Source of the DNA: Sulfurimonadaceae bacterium | Lineage (GTDB): Bacteria > Campylobacterota > Campylobacteria > Campylobacterales > Sulfurimonadaceae | Reading direction: 5' to 3' | Assembly (NCBI GenBank): GCA_030610325.1 | Contig: JAUWRZ010000180.1 | Coordinates: 1 to 5,177, forward strand | DNA length: 5,177 nucleotides | Part shown: positions 1 to 5,177 of the stretch, piece by piece | Layout: every line of letters starts with the position of its first letter | How positions within the stretch are numbered: position 1 is the stretch's first letter | Made by a program: the position numbers and the translations under genes | Notes under the pieces: generated by a model | Seen by the model: only the letters and a program-made list of their open reading frames with translations | What the model was told of the DNA's origin: nothing | Databases searched by the model: none

Positions 1-1267
1 TGACCCGGCTCTGATCTTTAAACTCACCATAGAGTCCACGCTTGCTGCCGTAAAAGTGATCAAGCCCCAAATAAGTAACGCTCTCTTCATCCAACTCATA
101 ACGTATCTCCGGTCTTACCAAGCCATCTCCATCACTGATATTATGGATGGAGAGCAGTTGGGCATGCAGGGTGTTGTTCATGAGATCCTTTTTATATAAA
201 AATGTCATCGTATTATCGACCTTGGGTTGGGCAAAGCCATTTTTATGGCCCAATAGAAAGGACTGGTTCACCTGTAGGCTGAGCAGGCTCTCCTCCAGAC
301 CATACCAATCGATGCCAAAGATGTATGCCAGCTCATCACCCCTGCTTACGCCCTGGGGAGCTTCCTCATCTAAAAAGTATTTGCCGGTTGTCAGACCTGA
401 TTCGAGTCGGTAGACAAAGGCTCCGCTTGAGAGGTCCAAACTCATGCCGTAAAAAGATGACCGCTTGTACGTCGGTGTGATAGTGACGGTCTTGGTCTCC
501 GGTTCAAACTCCTGGAACAGAACGGGTGTGTCCTCATAAGCATAGATGTAATAGAGACCGATCTCCATGCTCTTAAACATCATCGAGTAGCGTAAAGCCA
601 GGTCTGAGTCCAGAAGCAGATCATCGGGCTTATCCGGAGTATTGCTCTGGACCTTCACCCCTTCAACAGCTTGCGGGACTACACGTGGTGAGCTAAAAGC
701 ATAGGCCGCCGTTGGTACGGGAATCTTGTTGTAGGTATTGTCCGAGATCCAGATGAGTTCAAGCTCTGACTCTTCGAAAGTGCTCAACACTGAAAGAGAC
801 CACAAAGGGATCCTCGACTCATCAAAGGGAGCTAAGATAAACTCGGCGAAGCTCTGCGGGTTTAGCTTGTCTATCAACTTCAGTCCATCCGCCTTTCCCC
901 AGACACTCTGCATCTTTCCGATCTTAAAGAGCGTGTTGTCCAGCTCTTTCTCATAGTAGAGCTCTCTTAGTTCAAGGTATCCCGTAGTGCCTAATGCCAA
1001 AGGTCTTGACAGGTCACTATAAGGTCGGGTATTGAACTCTCCCGGTTCGATGTTATCTTTGGCATCTGCCTCTATTCGTGTCTGCCAGATGAGCCGTGAG
1101 TCATCTTCAAACGAAAACTCCAGTTCCAGTTCGCCAAAGAGAACAGCTTTTTGCAACTCTGTCTGCTGTGTCAGAATCGCATTCTCATTGCGCAACAGCA
1201 GGGAGTGCCGCAGCTCAACAGACCAGAGCAGAGCAGTGGTCAAAAAGAGTAGTGTCAGGATACGCAT
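1..1267 (-). CDS. Probable outer-membrane beta-barrel protein, DUF1302-like (3' end cut by window edge)
   Basis: My translation gives 422 codons open from ATG 1267 to the left edge with no stop. The first 16-18 residues (MRILTLLFLTTALLWS) look like a Sec signal peptide. The mature part alternates short beta-strand-like stretches rich in Tyr, Leu and acidic residues, as in outer-membrane barrels. The best family clue is residues 117-158: a GK-x-QSVWGKADG segment, then LNPQSFAEF and an RIPLW motif. This resembles the 'G-Q-x-x-x-WG ... NP ... R-x-P' block of DUF1302 proteins, as I remember it. The end (DHFYGSKRGLYGEF near residue 403-416) looks like the final strands, so probably only about 10 residues are missing. 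The start is supported by AGGGAG at 1278-1273, 5 nt upstream; the preceding gene ends 1 bp away, implying translational coupling. Inferred role: outer-membrane end of the pathway formed with the RND and LolA-like proteins. It could be another porin-like family; substrate unknown. Confidence 0.72.
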   Translation of the reverse strand, partial: MRILTLLFLTTALLWSVELRHSLLLRNENAILTQQTELQKAVLFGELELEFSFEDDSRLIWQTRIEADAKDNIEPGEFNTRPYSDLSRPLALGTTGYLELRELYYEKELDNTLFKIGKMQSVWGKADGLKLIDKLNPQSFAEFILAPFDESRIPLWSLSVLSTFEESELELIWISDNTYNKIPVPTAAYAFSSPRVVPQAVEGVKVQSNTPDKPDDLLLDSDLALRYSMMFKSMEIGLYYIYAYEDTPVLFQEFEPETKTVTITPTYKRSSFYGMSLDLSSGAFVYRLESGLTTGKYFLDEEAPQGVSRGDELAYIFGIDWYGLEESLLSLQVNQSFLLGHKNGFAQPKVDNTMTFLYKKDLMNNTLHAQLLSIHNISDGDGLVRPEIRYELDEESVTYLGLDHFYGSKRGLYGEFKDQSRV

Positions 1268-1268
1268 C

Positions 1269-2039
1269 TCATCTCCCTCGCTTCAGTGCCGCCTTGCTAA
1301 AGAGACTATCTTTGAGCTCTTTTTGGTAATCGACATCGTTAAAGTAGAAGTGTGTGATATGCCCGTTTTGATGGTTGGTCATTAACATGTGGTGTATGGT
1401 CCAGATCGCATCGACCTTTTTGATATCACTGTTTACCAGCGTCTTTAACCGATCTCCGCGTTCATCATAGAACTCGCTTTTGCGTGAGATGAATATCTCT
1501 TTATCTATCAGACTGACTATTTTGGAATAGCCAAGCTCTTTGGTGATCTCTTTGCTCTTTGTCCTTGCCTCCAATCTGTAAACAGGGTGCTGTCCGACAT
1601 CTTCTTCACCCAAGAGCTTAAAGTCATAATCCTCCAGTGAGATCTTTGTCTCTTTTTTGATATCCTCATAGGAGAAGTCCGTACCCAGAAACCAGTCGCC
1701 TCTATCGGCTGATGAGATACGTCTCACCTTTCTCAACGATGGTAGGTAGAGCCACTGCTCATCATCTTTTTTTGCACTGTCGTAGGTCAAAAACCCCGTT
1801 CCTCTCAAACGTTTTGGAGCGGTGTAGAAGATGACCGTCTTTTTGTCTTCGCCATAATACTTTCTGTAGGAGAGCGTCTCCTGCACTCTTGTCTTACCGC
1901 GTTTATCGCTCAACTCCATCTTTAATGTTCGACTGACACTCTCTCCATCATCTCGACCATTGACACTGTTGACGAGCTCCAGAGCGTCCATCGCCCACAC
2001 CGTACTGGCAAGCAGTATAAAAAGTAAGGTCTTCATCAT
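1269..2039 (-). CDS. LolA-like periplasmic protein (outer membrane lipoprotein-sorting protein family)
   Basis: This 256-residue protein has a short signal peptide (KTLLFILLASTVWA, likely cut near residue 16), so it is probably periplasmic. Diagnostic motifs of the LolA-like family found beside RND exporters are present in order: GTGFLTYD (80-87), QWLYLPSLRKVRRIS (95-109) and FLGTDFSYEDI (117-127). LolA-fold proteins carry acyl chains in a hydrophobic half-barrel; a lipid or lipoprotein shuttle role is inferred from family and context. It lacks a lipobox cysteine, so it should be soluble. The first ATG overlaps the transporter stop as ATGA, a classic coupled junction. AAGGA at 2047-2043 is only 3 nt from that ATG but 6 nt from a second ATG (2036), so the true protein may be one residue shorter. 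It is not canonical LolA, which is smaller and usually not tied to an MMPL gene. Confidence 0.88.
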   Translation of the reverse strand: MMKTLLFILLASTVWAMDALELVNSVNGRDDGESVSRTLKMELSDKRGKTRVQETLSYRKYYGEDKKTVIFYTAPKRLRGTGFLTYDSAKKDDEQWLYLPSLRKVRRISSADRGDWFLGTDFSYEDIKKETKISLEDYDFKLLGEEDVGQHPVYRLEARTKSKEITKELGYSKIVSLIDKEIFISRKSEFYDERGDRLKTLVNSDIKKVDAIWTIHHMLMTNHQNGHITHFYFNDVDYQKELKDSLFSKAALKRGR

Positions 2040-4327
2040 CTATCCTTATTCATCACTATCATCACAGCCGGAATGATCAACAGGCTGAACATAAAACTAC
2101 TGCCAATAGCGACAGCGACCAGTGAACCAAACTTGACAAGGGGAACGACCTTACTTGTCACCAATACACCGAAACCAAAAGCCAGAGCAAGTGCGTTGAA
2201 CAGAAGCGCCCGTCCGGTACTGCTGTAAAGCAAGACGGTCCGTTCTCTCATGTCGGTAGTCACAGAGCGTAGTGACTGCATCCTCTCCGCCGTATGTACG
2301 GCGAAGTCCACACCCAGTCCGATCGCGATGGAGGCGAACATCGATGTCCCAACACCCAGCCAGATCCCGCTATAGCCCATGATCGCGTAGATCATCAAGA
2401 TAGAGAGCACCACCGGCAGGGTCACCAGGACAGCGAGATAGAGCGAGCGAAAACTGATGAGTGCCATGAGTAGTACCAGCCCCAGGGCTATAGCTATTCC
2501 CTGAAAGTGTGACTTCTCTATGGGCAGTACCCAGTGGTACTCTACATTGACTCTGCCGCTGATCTCTCCTTTGAGTGCATCTGTATTAAAGTCCTGGAGA
2601 AGATATTTCGCTATCTGATCTATGACAAGCTTCTCGTGGATGTACTCGCCAGAGTCCATGTAGATCCTGATGTTCGCTTTCTGGTAGTCATAGTCGATGA
2701 TGTGCTCAAGATCATCTGCAGCGGCCCGGGCAGAGTAGAGTAGGAAGTACTGTGCACTGGCATCTGCCGAAGCAGGGAGTCTGTACATCTTCTCATCCGC
2801 TTCAAAAAGGGCTCTGTTCATCTGTTTGAGATAGTCCGTATAGGCGACGCTTCCATTGACATGCGCAAGGGTCTCGACATAACTTTGGAACTCCTCTACT
2901 TTTTGCATCACCGAAGGTTCAAAAAGTCCCTCCTCTTCAAAACTGTCAACGAGGATGTCAAGATAGTGTGAGCCATCAAAGCGTGAGTTGATGATCTTAT
3001 CTGCCTGAACGATCGGTTCGTCTTGATGGAAGGTCGCTATCCGGTCTTCGTTGACGACTAGCTTGCTAAGACCGATGAGACCGATGAGACCGATGATGGC
3101 AATAGACGAGGCGATCAGCAGCACTTTTTTAGGGTGCTGTGAGACGATCTTGCCTATATGGGAAAGTGATGACGCATCATCGCTCTCGCGTTTGCGAAAG
3201 CGGGGACTCGGTTTGAGTCTGAGCAGGGCTATCATCGCCGGCAGTACTGTTATGGAGAAGAGCCAGGCCATTGCGACACCGAACATCGCAAAGATACCAA
3301 AGTAGATCATCGGCGGCATGGTCGAGGAGAGGCTAAGCCCCAAAAAACCGGCCATGGTCGTTAGTGTCGTCAGACCGACAGGCCGCCACATCTCCAGCAT
3401 CGTCTCGATGACCGCTTCTTTATGGGTCTCATCGATGAGGTCGCGTCTTCGTTCATAGTAGGTACTTAAGATGTGTATCGAGTCCGCCACGGATATTCCG
3501 ATCAGGACGACAGGTAGGGCATTGGTGATGACAAAGAAAGAGACACCGCTAAAGCCCATGGCACCCAAAGCAGTGACGGCTGCCCCTGCGATGACAAGAT
3601 TTGGCAACAGTACCGCACCAAGACGTCTGAAGGCGATATATAAGACGATCATGATGACTATAGCCGCTACGGGATTAAGGCGCATCGCATCACGGTCGAT
3701 GTAGGAGCCCATATAGCCGCTGACCGCACCTTCGCCCGCTACATAGAGCGATATGCCTTCACTGTGGGTGTTGTCGGAGAGCTCCTGTAACTTGAAGTAC
3801 AAGCTCTCAGAGTCAGTGCTATCTTTCAGATCGACGATGATGAGTGTCGCTTTCCTATCTCTGGAGACTAGAGTCCCCTGCATCAAAGGGAAAGCATCGA
3901 TGAAGGCTTCGACGCGTTTAGCTTCTGTTGCATCTACGACAGCATCCTCTATAAAGGGTTCCACCTCCATTCCATTAGCGATACCATAGATGTTCTTCTG
4001 GGTCGACAGTGATGTGACACCATCGTTCCTGACCTCAGAGAACTCCTGGATCGTCTCACTGAGTCCATAGACAAGCTCCAGTGTCTGAACATTGAACACA
4101 CCCTCTCTGTTTTCGATGACCATCACTATGGGGTCTTCGAGGCCAAATAACTGTGATAGCTTCTCTTTGTTTACCAAAGCGGGATGCTCTTTGGGGATAA
4201 AAGCATCTGCGGAGGTGTCCTTGACGATGCCTGTAAGCCCATAGGCAAAAAAGAGTATCATCGACACTCCGACTAATACGACTCTCAAAGGGTTCTCTGT
4301 GACCCAACTAAAAAATGCTCTTTTCAT
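2036..4327 (-). CDS. RND superfamily (MMPL-type) inner-membrane exporter
   Basis: This is a 763-residue transporter with the duplicated RND architecture: TM1 (about 13-35), a large periplasmic loop (36-216), TM2-6 (218-369), a charged cytoplasmic linker (370-400), TM7 (401-423), a second periplasmic loop (424-607) and TM8-12 (608-759). The two halves carry matching motifs in TM4 and TM10: GISVADSIH with Asp282 and GLGVDFAVH with Asp674, the expected proton-relay acids. The length fits the short 'predicted exporter' RND/MMPL group rather than about 1,000-residue AcrB-type drug pumps, and no membrane-fusion protein gene is adjacent. Such proteins often move lipids or other hydrophobic compounds, and the LolA-like partner next door fits that. 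An ATG at 4339 would add four residues (MESK), but GGAG at 4337-4334 sits 6 nt before the ATG at 4327 and overlaps the earlier ATG, so I prefer 4327. Substrate unknown. Confidence 0.93.
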   Translation of the reverse strand: MKRAFFSWVTENPLRVVLVGVSMILFFAYGLTGIVKDTSADAFIPKEHPALVNKEKLSQLFGLEDPIVMVIENREGVFNVQTLELVYGLSETIQEFSEVRNDGVTSLSTQKNIYGIANGMEVEPFIEDAVVDATEAKRVEAFIDAFPLMQGTLVSRDRKATLIIVDLKDSTDSESLYFKLQELSDNTHSEGISLYVAGEGAVSGYMGSYIDRDAMRLNPVAAIVIMIVLYIAFRRLGAVLLPNLVIAGAAVTALGAMGFSGVSFFVITNALPVVLIGISVADSIHILSTYYERRRDLIDETHKEAVIETMLEMWRPVGLTTLTTMAGFLGLSLSSTMPPMIYFGIFAMFGVAMAWLFSITVLPAMIALLRLKPSPRFRKRESDDASSLSHIGKIVSQHPKKVLLIASSIAIIGLIGLIGLSKLVVNEDRIATFHQDEPIVQADKIINSRFDGSHYLDILVDSFEEEGLFEPSVMQKVEEFQSYVETLAHVNGSVAYTDYLKQMNRALFEADEKMYRLPASADASAQYFLLYSARAAADDLEHIIDYDYQKANIRIYMDSGEYIHEKLVIDQIAKYLLQDFNTDALKGEISGRVNVEYHWVLPIEKSHFQGIAIALGLVLLMALISFRSLYLAVLVTLPVVLSILMIYAIMGYSGIWLGVGTSMFASIAIGLGVDFAVHTAERMQSLRSVTTDMRERTVLLYSSTGRALLFNALALAFGFGVLVTSKVVPLVKFGSLVAVAIGSSFMFSLLIIPAVMIVMNKDR
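3071..3097. repeat. Three-copy 9-bp tandem repeat inside the RND gene
   Basis: Plus strand ACCGATGAG, ACCGATGAG, ACCGATGAT: two exact units and one with a single change. On the coding strand each unit adds an Ile-Gly-Leu triplet to TM7 of the transporter (IGLIGLIGL). Copy changes would keep the frame and lengthen or shorten the helix by three residues. Confidence 0.8.
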
Positions 4328-4328
4328 C

Positions 4329-4418
4329 TTACTCTCCATACGTGTATATACACATTTTAAATCGTTCTTTCTCTTCTTTTATATCTTCACGATAGCCTCT
4401 CTTTGACGACAACCTCAC
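4329..4418 (-). CDS. Possible 29-codon leader ORF before the RND transporter
   Basis: A short frame starts at GTG 4418 and ends at TAA 4331-4329, one base before the preferred transporter ATG (4327). AAAGGAG at 4430-4424 lies 5 nt upstream of the GTG, a good ribosome binding site. The peptide would be very charged (8 Lys/Arg and 6 Asp/Glu of 29), with no signal sequence or membrane segment. Its last eight codons run through the second GTGTATATACAC operator. The stop/start arrangement would suit translational coupling to the transporter. It could equally be a chance frame or the relic of a lost gene; no known leader-peptide family is recognised. It would only be translated from a transcript starting upstream of about 4430. 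Confidence 0.3.
   Translation of the reverse strand: MRLSSKRGYREDIKEEKERFKMCIYTYGE
4342..4355. promoter_or_regulatory. Probable MarR operator 3, next to the transporter start
   Basis: A second exact copy of GTGTATATACAC (4342-4353), centred 92 bp from operator 2. It lies 14 bp upstream of the preferred transporter ATG and immediately downstream of a TAAAAT -10 box, the same geometry as operator 1 and its TACAAT. Confidence 0.7.
4354..4359 (-). promoter_or_regulatory. Candidate -10 box of the RND operon promoter
   Basis: TAAAAT on the minus strand matches five of six bases of the -10 consensus and abuts operator 3 exactly as TACAAT abuts operator 1. Transcription would start near 4347 and still include the GGAG ribosome binding site at 4337-4334. 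No clear TTGACA-like -35 is found 16-18 bp upstream (the region reads TATAAAA), so the promoter may be weak or need another factor. Confidence 0.45.
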
Positions 4419-4433
4419 TCTAGCTCCTTTTTA

Positions 4434-4447
4434 GTGTATATACACAT
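4434..4447. promoter_or_regulatory. Probable MarR operator 2
   Basis: Contains the perfect 12-bp palindrome GTGTATATACAC (4434-4445); the minus strand extends it to ATGTGTATATACAC. It is followed by TAAAAAGGAG, as is operator 1 (ATAAAAAGGAG), so this leader resembles the MarR leader. The upstream -10-like sequence (TTATAT or TATATG) is weak and no -35 is evident. Confidence 0.68.
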
Positions 4448-4456
4448 ATAAAGTCT

Positions 4457-4489
4457 AAAAAAAGCCATCACTTTTCAGCTATGACTTTT
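4457..4489 (-). terminator. Weak terminator-like hairpin at the end of the MarR gene
   Basis: On the minus strand, AAAAGTCAT (4489-4481) can pair with ATGGCTTTT (4468-4460), including one G-U pair, around a 12-nt loop; the 3' arm runs into a tract of seven T (4463-4457). The stem is mostly A-U and overlaps the last MarR codons, so termination would be partial at best. It could reduce read-through from the MarR promoter into the transporter operon. Confidence 0.3.
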
Positions 4490-4905
4490 ATGACACTGTC
4501 CAAAACTGCGTTCAGCTCAGACCAATTCTCTTCACCTATCTCTGCTCTGAGCTCTTCTTGAGCTTTTTGCCACTCTTTATAGCCTTTGTCATATATCTCC
4601 TCTCCCTCTTTTGTTATGCTCACTACTCTTTCGCGTTTATCCTTACTCTCGTTCACATATACATGACCGTCTCTGAGCAGGGGTTTTAGATTACGGTTGA
4701 TGGTAGTCCGATCCATCTTAAGGGCTGAAGAGAGCTCGTTGATGTTCCCTTCTCTTAAGATCTGGATGGCTGTCAGCATACTGTACTGAACGGGGGTCAC
4801 ACCGATCTCTTTTAGCGCTTTAGTATAAAGGTTAGTCACATAACGTGATACTGTCCTTGTCTTGGAAAACAGACAGTTCTGTGCGACATCATAATATCTT
4901 TCCAT
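4468..4905 (-). CDS. MarR-family transcriptional regulator
   Basis: A 145-residue protein of normal MarR length. Features in order: an N-terminal dimerisation helix region with the sole cysteine (Cys11); the family-like segment SRYVTNLYTKALKEIGVTP; a winged helix-turn-helix (about 54-98) with recognition helix DRTTINRNLKPLLRDG (65-80) and wing residues DKRERVVSIT (89-98); and C-terminal dimerisation helices. MarR proteins bind short palindromes as dimers and usually release DNA on binding a small molecule or after cysteine oxidation. The open frame extends upstream to GTG 4938, but that stretch encodes the operator and Shine-Dalgarno. The start at ATG 4905 is preceded by a perfect AGGAGG at 4920-4915 with 9 nt spacing. 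It is transcribed toward the transporter operon and probably represses both it and itself through the GTGTATATACAC sites. Ligand unknown. Confidence 0.95.
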   Translation of the reverse strand: MERYYDVAQNCLFSKTRTVSRYVTNLYTKALKEIGVTPVQYSMLTAIQILREGNINELSSALKMDRTTINRNLKPLLRDGHVYVNESKDKRERVVSITKEGEEIYDKGYKEWQKAQEELRAEIGEENWSELNAVLDSVIKVIAEK

Positions 4906-4924
4906 CTCAACAGACCTCCTTTTT

Positions 4925-4940
4925 ATGTGTATATGCACAT
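4925..4940. promoter_or_regulatory. Probable MarR operator 1 (autoregulatory)
   Basis: A 16-bp imperfect palindrome, minus strand ATGTGCATATACACAT, with one mismatched pair in its GTGCATATACAC core. It overlaps the last bases of the -10 box and covers the expected start site, where a bound dimer would block RNA polymerase. The same core occurs twice more, before the transporter gene. Confidence 0.7.
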
Positions 4941-4968
4941 TGTAGCACTATTTTTTTATCTTTGTCAA
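4939..4968 (-). promoter_or_regulatory. Sigma70-type promoter of the MarR gene
   Basis: The minus strand reads TTGACA (4968-4963, perfect -35), an 18-bp AT-rich spacer, then TACAAT (4944-4939, five of six matches to the -10 consensus). Transcription should start near 4932, inside the palindrome just downstream, about 27 nt before the MarR start codon. Confidence 0.8.
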
Positions 4969-4984
4969 GGCCTCCATACATTTT

Positions 4985-5177
4985 CTACGCGGTGGTATGC
5001 TCTTTCATCTGTAGTGTGTCGAGCAAGAACTGCACGTTTTGCCTCAGTACGCCGACATCATCATCGGTCTTATAGTAGACATGCGCACCATAGATCGTCG
5101 TGATGATGAATTTGGCAAACTGTCTCGCATCGACTGTTGTCTGACCGAGATCGACGGCTTTTTTGATAGTCTTGGCA
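4985..5177 (-). CDS. TetR-family regulator, C-terminal fragment (5' end outside window)
   Basis: A reading frame enters from the right edge and ends at TAG 4987-4985, giving 63 visible residues. The pattern fits the ligand-binding tail of TetR/AcrR proteins: an amphipathic helix with DARQFAKFIITTIYGAHVYYK, then a loop of acidic residues and a final helix (LRQNVQFLLDTLQM). In that family the helix carries the '(A)-x-x-I-x-x-x-x-x-G' dimerisation pattern seen here. The DNA-binding N-terminus is not in the window, so the assignment rests on the tail alone. It lies on the same strand as the MarR gene, 79 bp upstream of its start, but the MarR gene has its own strong promoter, so the two need not share a transcript. 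Confidence 0.62.
   Translation of the reverse strand, partial: AKTIKKAVDLGQTTVDARQFAKFIITTIYGAHVYYKTDDDVGVLRQNVQFLLDTLQMKEHTTA

Noticed and set aside
1032..1385. Plus-strand open frame of 117 codons
   Set aside because: It runs antisense across the end of the LolA-like gene and the start of the barrel gene, has no ribosome site worth noting and its serine-rich translation has no recognisable motif.
2534..2743. Plus-strand and other antisense frames within the transporter gene
   Set aside because: These are low-complexity shadows of the strong RND coding frame on the opposite strand; none shows a family motif or start signal.
4328..4339. Transporter start at ATG 4339
   Set aside because: No ribosome binding site precedes it; the GGAG that overlaps it is well placed for the ATG at 4327 instead. 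The difference is four residues only.
4654..4665. CACATATACATG as a fourth operator inside the MarR coding region
   Set aside because: It shares only the TATA-rich centre, lacks symmetric GTG/CAC arms and is explained by the codons for His-Val-Tyr-Val in the wing.
4906..4938. N-terminal extension of the MarR protein from GTG 4938 (11 extra residues)
   Set aside because: The extension encodes the operator half and the AGGAGG ribosome site, and lies at the expected transcription start; ATG 4905 has ideal spacing.
4945..4984. Terminator after the TetR-like gene
   Set aside because: Only a short GGCC self-complementary piece and A/T runs are present; no stem followed by a T-tract on the minus strand.

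Overview
This window is a compact gene block in which every gene lies on the minus strand, so it reads from right to left. Its codon and amino-acid style, a base composition that looks mid-range (roughly 45% GC by eye), short or overlapping gene junctions and the gene families point to a Gram-negative bacterium. My best guess is a Campylobacterota member such as a Sulfurovum- or Sulfuricurvum-like organism. That is inference from general style; no marker gene in the window proves it.

Layout from the upstream (right) end: (1) 5177-4985, the C-terminal 63 residues of a protein resembling a TetR-family regulator, cut by the window edge. (2) A strong sigma70-type promoter (TTGACA, 18 bp, TACAAT), then an imperfect palindrome at its start site, then a complete MarR-family repressor (4905-4468). 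(3) A 128-bp intergenic stretch holding two exact copies of the palindrome GTGTATATACAC, a good -10 box against the second copy, a weak terminator-like hairpin and a possible 29-codon leader ORF. (4) A 763-residue RND/MMPL-type inner-membrane transporter (4327-2036). (5) A LolA-like periplasmic protein of the 'outer membrane lipoprotein-sorting protein' type (2039-1269), overlapping the transporter by 4 bp. (6) A probable outer-membrane beta-barrel resembling DUF1302 (1267 to the left edge, nearly complete), 1 bp after the previous gene.

The three structural genes form a tight operon whose products would sit in the inner membrane, the periplasm and the outer membrane. This suggests a trans-envelope pathway moving a lipid, lipoprotein or other hydrophobic molecule. 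The substrate cannot be read from the sequence. The MarR protein probably represses its own promoter and the transporter operon through the three matching operators, each placed directly against a candidate -10 box on one side and a Shine-Dalgarno on the other.

No RNA genes, insertion sequences, CRISPR arrays, attachment sites or origins were seen. No gene-free stretch exceeds 300 bp. Plus-strand open frames here are shadows of the minus-strand genes.
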